Shown piece after piece: positions 35,093 through 43,376 of a DNA stretch of 64,000 nt; within the stretch, counting starts at the first letter, position 1; every line of letters starts with the position of its first letter. This DNA comes from JAKAVN01 sp963796565. GTDB taxonomy: Bacteria > Desulfobacterota > Binatia > Binatales > Binataceae. The stretch covers positions 570,273 to 634,272 of the forward strand of contig CAWCMA010000007.1 of NCBI GenBank assembly GCA_963796565.1, read 5' to 3'. Under the pieces are notes generated by a model that did not search any database, was not told the origin of the DNA, and saw nothing but the letters and a program-made list of their open reading frames with translations. A program made the position numbers and the translations under genes.

Positions 35093-36100
35093 CTATTCGG
35101 CCGCGGTCACCGGGATGAAGCCGACGGTGCCGTTGCGCAGCGTTACCTGGAGCCAATTGCCCTGGATTCCGGTGACGTGGACGAAGTGTCCGCGATGCAC
35201 CTGGCCGACCACGATGGTGGAGCCGTTGGCCTCCTGGTAGACCGCGGAGTTCTTGGTCAGTCTGAATTTGCGGTTAAGCGCCTTGAACTTCGGAGTCTTG
35301 GCGGCGGGTGCGGCCGCCACGGCGGGTGCGGATGGCGCGGAGCGCGGCGGTATCACGGCTTCGATGCTGGGAGCCGCGCTGGGCGCGGCCGGCGTCGCGG
35401 GCTCGACCGCGGCCGGCGGTGAGGCGGCCAGCAGATGCGGATCGAGCGCGCGCACCTCGGCATATTCGGCGTCGGCTTCGGTCTTGCCGTTGGGGGTCGC
35501 ATTCAACAGGTTGGCGAGCGCCAGATGAGCCTGCGCGTTCTTGGGTTGGAGCCCGATCGCGGTGCGCAGTTCCGTCTCTGCCGCTCCGGGTTTGTTGGCC
35601 TTCGCGAGCAGCGAGCCGAGCTGGAGGCGATAGGCAGGGTAGGCCGGTTTGAGCGCTACCGCGGCGCGGTATTGCTCTTCAGCCGCGCCCATCTGTCCCT
35701 CTGATTCGTAGATAGCGCCCAGCGCCGAATGGGCGGCGGCGTTGTCAGGTTGGAGTTCGAGCACCCGCATGAATTCCGGCTGCGCGAGCGTAGGTTTCTG
35801 CTCGACGACGTACAGGTTACCCAGCGCGATATGGACCCGCGGGTCGTTGGGCGTGGCCTTGGCCGCGGCCTGGTAGTTCTGCTCGGCCTGCGGCAGTTGG
35901 GCGTTCTGCATTGCCGCATCACCGGCCCTCAGGTAGTCATCGACTGATTCGCCGTGGCATCCAGCCATCAGGCCCAGGCCTAACGCCGCCGCCACCGCAA
36001 GCGCGAGCGTGCCGGCGCACATGACCCTCGGGCATCCAAACCCTGCGCGTATAGGCCGCGCACGTATAAATCCGGGAAAAGTCCGTTGCTGCCGCTCCAT
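35093..36100 (-). CDS. TPR-repeat lipoprotein with C-terminal SH3 domain
   Basis: 335 residues. The signal region LALAVAAALGLGLMAGC ends in a plausible lipobox Cys (about residue 49). Residues 55-210 hold about four tetratricopeptide repeats (NYQAAAKATPNDPRVHIALG and similar). After a Pro/Ala linker comes a bacterial SH3-like domain (residues 275-332: TKNSAVYQEANGSTIVVGQV, GNWLQVTLRNGTVGFIP). This combination usually scaffolds envelope or peptidoglycan-associated complexes. The P450 gene lies 89 bases downstream on the same strand. Confidence 0.8.
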   Translation of the reverse strand: MERQQRTFPGFIRARPIRAGFGCPRVMCAGTLALAVAAALGLGLMAGCHGESVDDYLRAGDAAMQNAQLPQAEQNYQAAAKATPNDPRVHIALGNLYVVEQKPTLAQPEFMRVLELQPDNAAAHSALGAIYESEGQMGAAEEQYRAAVALKPAYPAYRLQLGSLLAKANKPGAAETELRTAIGLQPKNAQAHLALANLLNATPNGKTEADAEYAEVRALDPHLLAASPPAAVEPATPAAPSAAPSIEAVIPPRSAPSAPAVAAAPAAKTPKFKALNRKFRLTKNSAVYQEANGSTIVVGQVHRGHFVHVTGIQGNWLQVTLRNGTVGFIPVTAAE

Positions 36101-36312
36101 GGCTCCACCTGCCTCCCTGGACTCTAACGGATATGGCCCGTCCGCCGCGACTATCTCATCAGCTCTCGGGCGAGCGAGCGCAATGCGGCTGCCCGGCGAA
36201 TGATGGCGGAGCGCAGCTTTAATGTTGGAGCAGGGGTGTGAAGACTGTCAAGGTGGCGGGTGCGTTCGTTTACGGTTGGCTGGACCGCCCGCGTAAGTTA
36301 TAAAGGTACGCC

Positions 36313-36960
36313 GTGCGCGCTATTCTCATCGCCGCCAAGCATCTCGCTTTCGCCAAGACGCGTTTGGGCCGCGCCGTGGGCGACGCCGATCGGATGGCGC
36401 TGGCCCAAGCGATGTTCCGCGACGTGCTGTGCGCGGCGCTGAGCGCACGCGCGGCGGACCACGTGGCGGTTATCAGCTCGGACCCGACGCTGCTCGAGAT
36501 GGCGCGCAGTGCTGGCGCGCTGGTGATCGATGAGGAGTTTCCGCGCGGACTCAACGCGGCGGTCCGCCTGGCGACGGCGGCGCTTGCCGCGCAGGGCGTC
36601 GGGGCGCTATGCACGGTGCTCTCGGACATTCCGCTGGTGACCGGAGAGGATATCGACACGGTTTTCAGGGAGCTGGCCGAAGAGGAGCGCGGCGTGGTAT
36701 TGGTGCCCTCGCGCGACTTGAGCGGGACCAATATAATTGCGCGGTCGCCGGCCGACGCGATTCCGACCCGCTTCGGCGGCCAGAGCCTTACGCGCCATCT
36801 AGAGGAATGCTATCGGCTCGGCTTGCCCAGCCGGGTCGTGCGGCAGAGAGGTCCGGCGCTCGACCTTGACGTGATCGACGATTTAAACGAGTTTGTCCGC
36901 GCGCCCAGCATGACGCATACCTACAGCCAGCTCGCCCGACTCGGGATCGCTCACGGCTAG
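36313..36960 (+). CDS. cofC: 2-phospho-L-lactate/phosphoenolpyruvate guanylyltransferase (F420 biosynthesis)
   Basis: 215 residues, GTG start with AAGG upstream. Family motifs: IAAKHLAFAKTRLG near the N-terminus, VLSDIPLVTGEDI, and the GTN segment (DLSGTNIIARSPADAIPTRF) with FGGQSLTRH. It activates a three-carbon phosphate (PEP or phospholactate) with GTP for coenzyme F420. Its presence supports F420 use by the two luciferase-like proteins here. The other F420 genes are not in the window. It directly precedes the mla operon (12 bases). Confidence 0.85.
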   Translation: MRAILIAAKHLAFAKTRLGRAVGDADRMALAQAMFRDVLCAALSARAADHVAVISSDPTLLEMARSAGALVIDEEFPRGLNAAVRLATAALAAQGVGALCTVLSDIPLVTGEDIDTVFRELAEEERGVVLVPSRDLSGTNIIARSPADAIPTRFGGQSLTRHLEECYRLGLPSRVVRQRGPALDLDVIDDLNEFVRAPSMTHTYSQLARLGIAHG

Positions 36961-36972
36961 ACGGCTATCCGG

Positions 36973-37752
36973 ATGTCGAGAATCGTGGAGATGATCGAGC
37001 GCCTTGGCGCGCTGGTGATCGATAATGTCACCGCGCTGGGCAACTTCGTCTTGTTCCTGGCGACGGCGCTCTGGTGCGCGGTGACGCCGCCCTACAAGCT
37101 GCGGCTCACGATCCGCCAGATCCGCTCCATCGGGGCCGAGTCGATCGTGCTGGTGGCGCTCATCGGAGCGTTCACCGGGATGGTGCTCGGCCTGCAGGGC
37201 TACAACACGCTGCGCCGCTTCGGCTCGGAGGGCGCGCTCGGCACCGTGGTTGCGCTGGTGCTGGTGCGCGAGCTGGGCCCGGTGCTGGCGGCGCTGATGG
37301 TCACGGCGCGGGCGGGATCGGCGATGGCGGCTGAGATCGGATCGATGCAGGCGACCGAGCAGATCGACGCGCTGTCCGTGATGGCGATAAATCCAATCCA
37401 ATACCTGGTTTCACCGCGCGTGATCGCGGGGATAATCAGCTTTCCGTTGCTGACCAGCATCTTTGACGTGATCGGAATCTGGGGCGGCTACCTTATCGGC
37501 GTGGGTCTAATGGGCGCACCGGGCGGCAGCTACTTAAACGGCATCGCGCAGAACATGAGTGGCCACGACATCATGAGCGGCCTCTACAAGGCGCTGGTCT
37601 TCGGGCTGGTAGTGATGTGGGTCTGCTGCTACAAGGGCTACCACGCGCAGCGCATGGCGACCGGAGTCAGCCGCGCCACCACCGAGGCGGTGGTGCTGTC
37701 GAGCGTCCTGATCCTGGCCTGGGACTATTTCCTGACCTCGATTCTCCTATAG
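36973..37752 (+). CDS. mlaE: MlaE-family lipid ABC transporter permease
   Basis: 259 residues, with about five membrane helices. VLVALIGAFTGMVLGLQGYN, ELGPVLAALMVTARAGSAMAAEIG and TEQIDALSVMAINPIQYLV are the most conserved stretches of MlaE/YrbE permeases. It forms the inner-membrane core of the complex that moves phospholipid between the outer and inner membranes. mlaF, mlaD, mlaC and mlaA follow in order on the same strand; no mlaB (STAS) gene is present. Confidence 0.95.
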   Translation: MSRIVEMIERLGALVIDNVTALGNFVLFLATALWCAVTPPYKLRLTIRQIRSIGAESIVLVALIGAFTGMVLGLQGYNTLRRFGSEGALGTVVALVLVRELGPVLAALMVTARAGSAMAAEIGSMQATEQIDALSVMAINPIQYLVSPRVIAGIISFPLLTSIFDVIGIWGGYLIGVGLMGAPGGSYLNGIAQNMSGHDIMSGLYKALVFGLVVMWVCCYKGYHAQRMATGVSRATTEAVVLSSVLILAWDYFLTSILL

Positions 37753-37799
37753 AATGCGCGGTTTTAGAGAGCTTAGAGAGAGCACGTTATTAAGCGAAG

Positions 37800-38600
37800 A
37801 TGGCGGCTGTCGAACAAAACGGAAAAGGGCAGGCTGAGGAGGTTGCGATAGAGGTGCGCGAGCTGCGCCATCGCTTCGGGGCCCAGCAGGTCCTCAACGG
37901 CGTCGATCTGGACTTCCCGCGCGGTCACATCACCACCATCGTGGGGCCGAGCGGATGCGGCAAAACCGTGCTGCTTAAGCATCTCAACCTGTTGCTGCGT
38001 GCCGACTCGGGCAGAATCGTGATCGACGGCGTCGACGTTACCCGGTTGCGCAGTAGCGGATTGGACGAGGTGCGCAAGGAATTCGGGATGCTGTTTCAGG
38101 CGGGCGCGCTGTTCGACTCGATGACCGTGTTCGACAATGTGGCGTTTCCGCTGGTCGAGAGTACGCGCATAGAACGCGAGGAAATTGCGGTGAAAGTGCG
38201 CGAGATGCTGGCCAACGTGGGCCTGGAGGGGATGGAGAACAAATTTCCCTCCGAGTTGAGCGGCGGGATGCAGAAGCGGGCGGCGCTCGCGCGCGCGCTT
38301 ATTCGCAATCCCAAGATCCTGATGCTCGACGAGCCGACCACCGGGTTGGATCCGACCCGTACCGGTTCGATTCACGCGCTGGTGCGCCATACCCAGCAGC
38401 GCTTCGGCCTTACGGTCGTGATGGTCAGCCATGACGTGCCCGCGGTCTTCGAGATTTCCGACCGCGTCGCGTTCATGCACGAGGGCAGGATGAGGATTAC
38501 CGGGACACCCGCCGAAGTGACGGCGGCCAACGACGAGGTCTTCAACCGCTTTCTGGCGGGCAGGGCCGCAGGGGACGAGCGCGACTTGGCTGCGCTCTGA
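37800..38600 (+). CDS. mlaF: MlaF-family lipid ABC transporter ATPase
   Basis: 266 residues with Walker A GPSGCGKTVLLKHL, signature LSGGMQKRAALARAL, Walker B ILMLDEPTTGLDP and H-loop VSHD. LFQAGALFDSMTVFDNVAFPL is typical of MlaF. It powers the MlaE permease. 8 bases separate it from mlaD, consistent with one transcript. Confidence 0.96.
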   Translation: MAAVEQNGKGQAEEVAIEVRELRHRFGAQQVLNGVDLDFPRGHITTIVGPSGCGKTVLLKHLNLLLRADSGRIVIDGVDVTRLRSSGLDEVRKEFGMLFQAGALFDSMTVFDNVAFPLVESTRIEREEIAVKVREMLANVGLEGMENKFPSELSGGMQKRAALARALIRNPKILMLDEPTTGLDPTRTGSIHALVRHTQQRFGLTVVMVSHDVPAVFEISDRVAFMHEGRMRITGTPAEVTAANDEVFNRFLAGRAAGDERDLAAL

Positions 38601-38608
38601 GACAGATA

Positions 38609-39127
38609 ATGTACGCCAGTTGGACAACCAAACTTATAGTAGGACTCTTCGCGCTGGCGGGCATTGCAGCGTTGGCCCTCCTGTCGCTGCGGCTCGGAAA
38701 AATCGAACTGTTCAACAATAGTGGCTACGTCATCTATGCGAACTTCGACAATATCTCGGGCCTAAAGACTGGCGACGGAGTCGAGATCGCGGGCGTACAG
38801 GTCGGTAAAGTAACCGGCATCTCGCTCAAGGATTATCGCGCCCACGTGTCGTTGAGGTTGAATCAGGGGGTGCAGGTTGATACCGACGCCATAGCTTCAA
38901 TCAAAACCAGCGGTATAATTGGCGATAAATACGTCTCGATTTCGCTGGGCGGCGGTGAACATGATCTCGCGGATGGCGGCGTAATTCGGCGAACCCAGTC
39001 GGCCTTCGTGCTCGAAGACGCTATCGGTCAATTGATCAACAGCAATAACAGCTCCAGCTCAGGCGGCGGTGGCAGCGGCTCGGGAAGCGGCGCATCCTCC
39101 GGCGATCACGACAAAGGCCTGCAGTAG
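38609..39127 (+). CDS. mlaD: MlaD-family MCE domain lipid-binding protein
   Basis: 172 residues. One N-terminal helix (TKLIVGLFALAGIAALALLS) anchors an MCE domain: ANFDNISGLKTGDGVEIAGV, GVQVGKVTGISL and IKTSGIIGDKYVSISLGGG. The C-terminus is a Ser/Gly-rich tail of about 25 residues (SSSSGGGGSGSG). MlaD hexamers form the periplasmic funnel above MlaEF. Confidence 0.94.
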   Translation: MYASWTTKLIVGLFALAGIAALALLSLRLGKIELFNNSGYVIYANFDNISGLKTGDGVEIAGVQVGKVTGISLKDYRAHVSLRLNQGVQVDTDAIASIKTSGIIGDKYVSISLGGGEHDLADGGVIRRTQSAFVLEDAIGQLINSNNSSSSGGGGSGSGSGASSGDHDKGLQ

Positions 39128-39144
39128 GACAGAAATAAAGCCGT

Positions 39145-39837
39145 ATGCTCAGGAAGAAATACTCAGCGCGCAATCCTCGAACCGCTCATCCGGCATGGGT
39201 TTCGTTTTGTCTGTCACGTATAGGCTTGAGCGTGTTTGCGGGTGCGATGCTTGTCCTGCTGGTGATGCAGGCGGCGTCGCCGGCACCAGTCTGGGCTTTT
39301 CCGACTCCGCTCGACACGGTCAATCAGGTTATCAACACGTCGTTGCCGGTGCTGCGCGACAAGCACACGCCACTTCCGCAGCGCCGTCGTCAATTGCGCG
39401 ACCTGCTCGAGCAGCACTTCGATTTTGCGGACATGGCTCGGATCGCGCTGGGCTATCATTGGCGCGAACTCGGCACGACTCAGCGCGCTGAGTTTACAGC
39501 GCTATTCACGGCCTTTATCGAGAACGCTTACCTGAGCAAAATTCAGGACTATTCGGGGCAGGACGTGGCCGTGCTGGGCGAAAACTCCGAGGGAGCGGGC
39601 TTTTCCCGGGTGCGCAGCCAGATAATTCAGCCGGGTAAACAGCCAATTAAGGTAGATTACCTGTTGCGCGAGCTAGATGGCGATTGGAAAATCTACGACG
39701 TCACTGTTGACGCAATCAGCATCGTCGCGAACTATCGAAATCAGTTTAACCGCGTGATTAATGATCAAGGATTCGATAAGCTGATGGCCAATATGCGGGC
39801 CAAGCAGCAGCAGTTACAGGCCTCGATGGGGTCATAG
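39145..39837 (+). CDS. mlaC: MlaC-family periplasmic phospholipid-binding protein
   Basis: 230 residues with a signal peptide (GLSVFAGAMLVLLVMQAASPAPVWA preceded by a long basic region). Ttg2D/MlaC hallmarks are LLEQHFDFADMARIALGYHW, FTALFTAFIENAYLSKIQDY and DGDWKIYDVTVDAISIVANY. It ferries phospholipid between MlaA in the outer membrane and MlaD. The spacing to mlaD is 17 bases. Confidence 0.93.
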   Translation: MLRKKYSARNPRTAHPAWVSFCLSRIGLSVFAGAMLVLLVMQAASPAPVWAFPTPLDTVNQVINTSLPVLRDKHTPLPQRRRQLRDLLEQHFDFADMARIALGYHWRELGTTQRAEFTALFTAFIENAYLSKIQDYSGQDVAVLGENSEGAGFSRVRSQIIQPGKQPIKVDYLLRELDGDWKIYDVTVDAISIVANYRNQFNRVINDQGFDKLMANMRAKQQQLQASMGS

Positions 39838-39892
39838 GGCCCACAATCCCAGGGAGAGTAGCGCCAACCCAGACGTCGGCGCGGAGGTTAAT

Positions 39893-40711
39893 GTGGCCGT
39901 GAGCGAACCAATTATACGAATGCGAAGCAAACAGCCCATGAAAAAGCTCGCCAGCCTGTCGATGGCGGTGGTGCTGGCAACTCTGATGGTGGTTTCGACG
40001 GCGTTGGCCCAGTCCGCGATGGGTGCAGACCAGGCGACTCCGCCCAGGCTGCCCGGTGAACGGGCGCTTCCGGGTGAGGGGGCAGGGCCATACCCCGATC
40101 CGCTGGAACCATTTAACTCGGCGATGTTCAATTTCAACGTCAACGTTGACCAGTACGTAGTGACGCCGGTCGCCAAGGGCTATTCGTACGTAATGCCCGA
40201 GCCGGCGCGCCAGAGCGTAGGCAATTTTTTCAGGAACATCGGCGTCATCCCGCGCTTCGCCAACAATCTGTTCCAGCTACATGTCTACAACGCTGCCGAC
40301 GAGCTCGCGCGTTTCGGAATTAACAGCACGCTCGGTGTGGCAGGACTCTTCGACGTTGCCGATAGCTGGTTCGGGATGAAGCAGCACAACGACGATTTCG
40401 GCTTGACGCTGGGCCACTATGGGATCTATTCGGGGCCGTACGTGATGCTGCCGTTCCTCGGCCCCTCCACGGTCCGCGACACGGTCGGCCTGGTGGTCGA
40501 TGGCTGCATGAACCCGATGAGCTGGCTGCTGCCGTGGTATGTCACGGTACCCGCCGACGTCGGCTCGGCGGCGATCAATGCGGTGAACTACCGCTCGCTG
40601 CATCCTAACCAGTTCGAGGAGGCCGACCGCTACGCGGTCGATCTGTATGGCGCGGTGCAGGACGCGTACATGCAGACGCGGACTGCCGAGCTCAAGCGCC
40701 TGGCACACTGA
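39893..40711 (+). CDS. mlaA: MlaA/VacJ-family outer membrane lipid-asymmetry protein
   Basis: 272 residues. A GTG at 39893 has GGAGG 5 bases upstream and is taken as start; ATGs at 39920 or 39938 would shorten the basic n-region before the signal peptide (LASLSMAVVLATLMVVSTALA). VacJ motifs: DPLEPFNSAMFNFNVNVDQY, VGNFFRNIGVIPRFANNLFQ, GVAGLFDVADSWFGM, and GPYVMLPFLGPSTVRDTVG. No lipobox Cys is seen, unlike E. coli MlaA, which is a lipoprotein. It closes the mla operon, ahead of four large hairpins. Confidence 0.93.
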   Translation: MAVSEPIIRMRSKQPMKKLASLSMAVVLATLMVVSTALAQSAMGADQATPPRLPGERALPGEGAGPYPDPLEPFNSAMFNFNVNVDQYVVTPVAKGYSYVMPEPARQSVGNFFRNIGVIPRFANNLFQLHVYNAADELARFGINSTLGVAGLFDVADSWFGMKQHNDDFGLTLGHYGIYSGPYVMLPFLGPSTVRDTVGLVVDGCMNPMSWLLPWYVTVPADVGSAAINAVNYRSLHPNQFEEADRYAVDLYGAVQDAYMQTRTAELKRLAH

Positions 40712-40717
40712 CATTTC

Positions 40718-40759
40718 GGGGCGAGCGGATGCGGGCTTACGCCCGTATCCGCTCGCCCC
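40718..40759. terminator. Hairpin 1 after mlaA
   Basis: GGGGCGAGCGGATGCGGGC (40718-40736) and GCCCGTATCCGCTCGCCCC (40741-40759) form a 19-bp stem with one G.U pair around TTAC. No T-run follows. It is 6 bases from the mlaA stop, so probably part of the transcript end. Confidence 0.7.
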
Positions 40760-40770
40760 ATCATAACGTC

Positions 40771-40813
40771 CGCGAAAAGCGAGTCGGGCGAGCCGTCCGG
40801 CTCGCTTTTCGCG
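40771..40813. terminator. Hairpin 2 between mlaA and lipA
   Basis: CGCGAAAAGCGAG (40771-40783) and CTCGCTTTTCGCG (40801-40813) are perfect 13-base arms around a 17-base GC-rich centre. The TTTT tract inside the arm gives it some terminator character on either strand. Confidence 0.65.
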
Positions 40814-40832
40814 TCTGCGGCCGCGCGACCCG

Positions 40833-40874
40833 CACCGCCCGCCGCACGCGACAAGTCGCGTGCGGCGGGCGGTG
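40833..40874. terminator. Hairpin 3 between mlaA and lipA: 20-bp perfect palindrome
   Basis: CACCGCCCGCCGCACGCGAC (40833-40852) and its exact complement (40855-40874) are separated by only AA. Twenty perfectly paired, almost wholly G+C positions make an exceptionally stable structure and a potential cruciform. Confidence 0.75.
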
Positions 40875-40906
40875 GCAGTCACGGGCGCAGCGGTGACGTG
40901 CGAGAG

Positions 40907-40940
40907 CCGCGTTGGCCGCTCTTTTGAGCGGCCAACGCGG
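40907..40940. terminator. Hairpin 4 between mlaA and lipA
   Basis: CCGCGTTGGCCGCTC (40907-40921) and GAGCGGCCAACGCGG (40926-40940) form a perfect 15-bp stem around a TTTT loop. It lies on the lipA side, so may act on transcripts from either direction. Confidence 0.7.
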
Positions 40941-40999
40941 TGCCTATGCCTCGGCTACGCCTCGGAATCAGCGTCTGAGGGTAGAAACGGGCCTATCGC

Positions 41000-41863
41000 C
41001 TAATTCACATGCTCCCACGCGTGGTAGGAACTACGCACCAGCGGGCCGGATTCGACGTGGCGAAAACCCATCGCCATCGCCGCGGACCTGAGTTCGGCGA
41101 ACTCGGCCGGGGTCACGTAGCGCTCGACCGGCAGATGCTCGCGCGAAGGACGCAGGTACTGGCCGAGCGTCAGGATGTCGCATCCCGCCGCGCGCAGGTC
41201 GTGCAGCACGCCTTCAACCTCGGCCCGCTCTTCACCCAGGCCGAGCATGATTCCCGCCTTGATCAGGAGGGCGCGGCCACCGGCCCCGCCGAATTCTTTG
41301 GCGTGAGCCAGCACGTCGAGCGAGCGTTGATAGTTTCCCCCGGGCCGCGCCTTGCGATAGAGGCTCGGCACGGTCTCGATATTGTGATTGAAGATTGCGA
41401 CCGGCGCTCCGACCACGGTTTCGACCGCCGCATGCGATCCCTTGAAGTCGGGCACTAGCACTTCGACCCGGGCAGCCGGTCGCAGCCGCTTGATCGCGTC
41501 GGCTGTCTCGGCGAAATGAGACGCGCCACCGTCACGCAGGTCGTCGCGGTCGACCGACGTGACGACCACGTGGTCCAGGCCCAGCCGCGCGACTGCCTCG
41601 GCGATGCGCCGCGGCTCGTCGGGATCGAGCGGACGGACTTTGCCATGAGCGACCGCGCAATAGGGGCAGTTACGCGTGCACACGTCGCCCATCAGCATGA
41701 AAGTGGCCGTGCGATGCGAGAAGCATTCGCCGATATTAGGGCAGCACGCTTCCTGGCAGACCGTATGCAGCCGCAGTTCCGCGAGCAGCGCCTTGGTGCG
41801 GAAGTACTCGGGCGAGGTTGGCGCTCGCACCTTAATCCAGTCGGGATGCCTGCGCTCGTTCAT
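41000..41863 (-). CDS. lipA: Lipoyl synthase
   Basis: 287 residues, a radical-SAM enzyme that inserts two sulfurs into octanoyl groups. The auxiliary cluster motif is CQEACCPNIGECF, the radical-SAM motif is CTRNCPYC, and RSSYHAWEHVN at the end contains the RSSY sequence whose Ser ligates the auxiliary cluster. It starts inside the end of lipB (4-base overlap), so the two are translationally coupled. Confidence 0.96.
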   Translation of the reverse strand: MNERRHPDWIKVRAPTSPEYFRTKALLAELRLHTVCQEACCPNIGECFSHRTATFMLMGDVCTRNCPYCAVAHGKVRPLDPDEPRRIAEAVARLGLDHVVVTSVDRDDLRDGGASHFAETADAIKRLRPAARVEVLVPDFKGSHAAVETVVGAPVAIFNHNIETVPSLYRKARPGGNYQRSLDVLAHAKEFGGAGGRALLIKAGIMLGLGEERAEVEGVLHDLRAAGCDILTLGQYLRPSREHLPVERYVTPAEFAELRSAAMAMGFRHVESGPLVRSSYHAWEHVN

Positions 41864-42612
41864 ATACGAACCTGAGCTTCGCAGGCGGCCGCCGTGCGGT
41901 CAACGCGCGCCCACAGCGCCTCGGTGTCTGCGCTCGCGATACGCGCGTAACCGAAAACCGCGGCGAATGATTTGTGCACCGCCGCGGCCGCCACGTGGAG
42001 GTCGGTTTGGGCGGCGCTTTCGCGGCCGCCGGGTTCGCGGTCAACTTCGCGTCCGAGTTCACACTCGACCGAAGTCATCTCGCATCCCGCTATGCCGCAC
42101 GGCACCATCGCGTCGAAGTACTCGAGATCGGTGCATACGTTGAGCGCGAAACCGTGCAGCGTTATCCAGCGCCGCAGCCCAACGCCGACCGAGCCGATCT
42201 TGCGCTCGCCCACCCATACGCCCGTGAGACCTTCGCGCCGTCCCGCTGCAATCCCCAACTCTGCCAGAGCGTCGATCATCGCCTGTTCGAGGCGTCGCAA
42301 ATAGAGATGTATATCGCGGTCATGCTCTTCGAGTTTCAGGATCGGATATGCGACGAGTTGTCCCGGACCATGATAAGTGACCTGTCCGCCGCGCGAGACG
42401 CGAAACACCGGGACTCCCGGCCGCGCCTCAAGCAGGTAGCGCGAGTCGGCGCCGCGGCCCAGGGTGAAGACGTGCGGATGCTCCAGCAGCAGCAGCGTGT
42501 CGCCGATCAGATCGTCGCGGCGCGCCGCCACCATTGCGTCCTGCAACGCGAGCGCGGCCGCGTAGTCGACCGTTCCCAGCCGCGCAATCTCAAGTGTGCC
42601 TCGCGTCTCCAT
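41860..42612 (-). CDS. lipB: Octanoyl-ACP:protein N-octanoyltransferase
   Basis: 250 residues from the ATG at 42612 (METRGTLEI), more likely than an upstream start at 42651. LipB motifs: LLLLEHPHVFTLGRGA, RGGQVTYHGPGQLVAYP, GVWVGERKIGSVG with the catalytic Lys, and MVPCGIAGCEMTSV with the catalytic Cys. It transfers octanoate to lipoyl domains, the step before LipA. A lpd gene lies close by on the same strand, so lipoate supply and E3 are clustered. Confidence 0.95.
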   Translation of the reverse strand: METRGTLEIARLGTVDYAAALALQDAMVAARRDDLIGDTLLLLEHPHVFTLGRGADSRYLLEARPGVPVFRVSRGGQVTYHGPGQLVAYPILKLEEHDRDIHLYLRRLEQAMIDALAELGIAAGRREGLTGVWVGERKIGSVGVGLRRWITLHGFALNVCTDLEYFDAMVPCGIAGCEMTSVECELGREVDREPGGRESAAQTDLHVAAAAVHKSFAAVFGYARIASADTEALWARVDRTAAACEAQVRI

Positions 42613-42667
42613 CGTCGTCAGCTCGCAGGCGCAGTCGCCGGTCGTCACCAATCATAGCTGATCCGAG

Positions 42668-43096
42668 TCAGGGTGCTCTCAGGCCCACAGCCCTTGCCAG
42701 CCTGCGCTGTCTAACATCAAAGGTATTGAAGGTTTCGGCACCCAGAGCAAGGGCAGCCGCTACGTGAATAATGTCGAGGGAGCGAACTCCGATCTTCGCG
42801 GTCCATCGCAGCCCAAGGAGTTTGGCCTGCGTATAGATCGCCGCGGGCAGGGATTTCATCGACAAGATCCCGTCTCGCATATCGGCACGGAATAGCGCAT
42901 AGGCGGCGCGCGCTTCCGCGGAACGGATTTCCTTGCGAAACAAGCGCAGTTGCAGAGCGTTTGCTAGTTCCAGTTCCCCCAATGGAGTAAGGAACAGGGG
43001 TAGCGGCTCTCGCTGCATGCGTCTGGCGGCATCGGCGGAATTGGAATCCGGGCTGTAAAGAGAAACCAGGAAGCTGGTGTCCGCGTACGCGCTCAA
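42668..43096 (-). CDS. VapC-like PIN-domain toxin
   Basis: 142 residues. PIN acidic residues appear as YADTS (Asp6), GELELANAL (Glu about 42), RSLDIIHVAAAL and NTFDVRQRRLA. These coordinate Mg for RNA cleavage in VapC ribonucleases. It overlaps the antitoxin gene by four bases (ATGA), the classical arrangement of a type II toxin-antitoxin pair. The RNA target cannot be predicted. Confidence 0.88.
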   Translation of the reverse strand: MSAYADTSFLVSLYSPDSNSADAARRMQREPLPLFLTPLGELELANALQLRLFRKEIRSAEARAAYALFRADMRDGILSMKSLPAAIYTQAKLLGLRWTAKIGVRSLDIIHVAAALALGAETFNTFDVRQRRLARAVGLRAP

Positions 43097-43344
43097 TAGC
43101 GATCGCGCTCCTCGGCCAGCAGTTTGGCGCCGCTCACCTTGAGCGTCTTGGCGCCGTAAATTGACCGCAACCGCGCGAGAAAATCAGGGCGAAGCCGGGA
43201 CATGACAGGGTTGGCCGGCAACAGTCGCGCGATGACGCGTTTGCGTTTGGTGATCTCAATCTTCTGGCCTTCCTGCAAAAGCCGTTCAACCTCTGAAAAT
43301 CGGTAGCGTAGATCACGCACGCTGGCCCTTCTCATGTGATGCAT
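43093..43344 (-). CDS. VapB/Phd-like antitoxin
   Basis: 83 residues from the ATG at 43344, or 80 from 43335. ASVRDLRYRFSEVERLLQEG, IEITKRKRVIARLLP is the Phd/YefM-type N-terminal DNA-binding fold. The C-terminal part (residues 50-83) should wrap the PIN toxin. Both candidate start codons lie inside a 26-bp palindrome that is probably its own operator. No Shine-Dalgarno is visible before either ATG. Confidence 0.82.
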   Translation of the reverse strand: MHHMRRASVRDLRYRFSEVERLLQEGQKIEITKRKRVIARLLPANPVMSRLRPDFLARLRSIYGAKTLKVSGAKLLAEERDRY

Positions 43345-43358
43345 TTTAGCATCACATG
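43333..43358. promoter_or_regulatory. Palindromic operator/promoter of the toxin-antitoxin pair
   Basis: CATGTGATGC (43333-43342) and GCATCACATG (43349-43358) are perfect inverted arms around ATTTTA. Read on the minus strand the centre gives TAAAAT, a good -10 box, with TTCCAA 17 bases upstream as a weak -35. Transcription would then start about at the ATG at 43335, suggesting a leaderless mRNA. Autorepression by the antitoxin is the usual rule for such pairs; binding here is inferred. Confidence 0.7.
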
Positions 43359-43376
43359 CCCAAAGTTGGAATGCTC

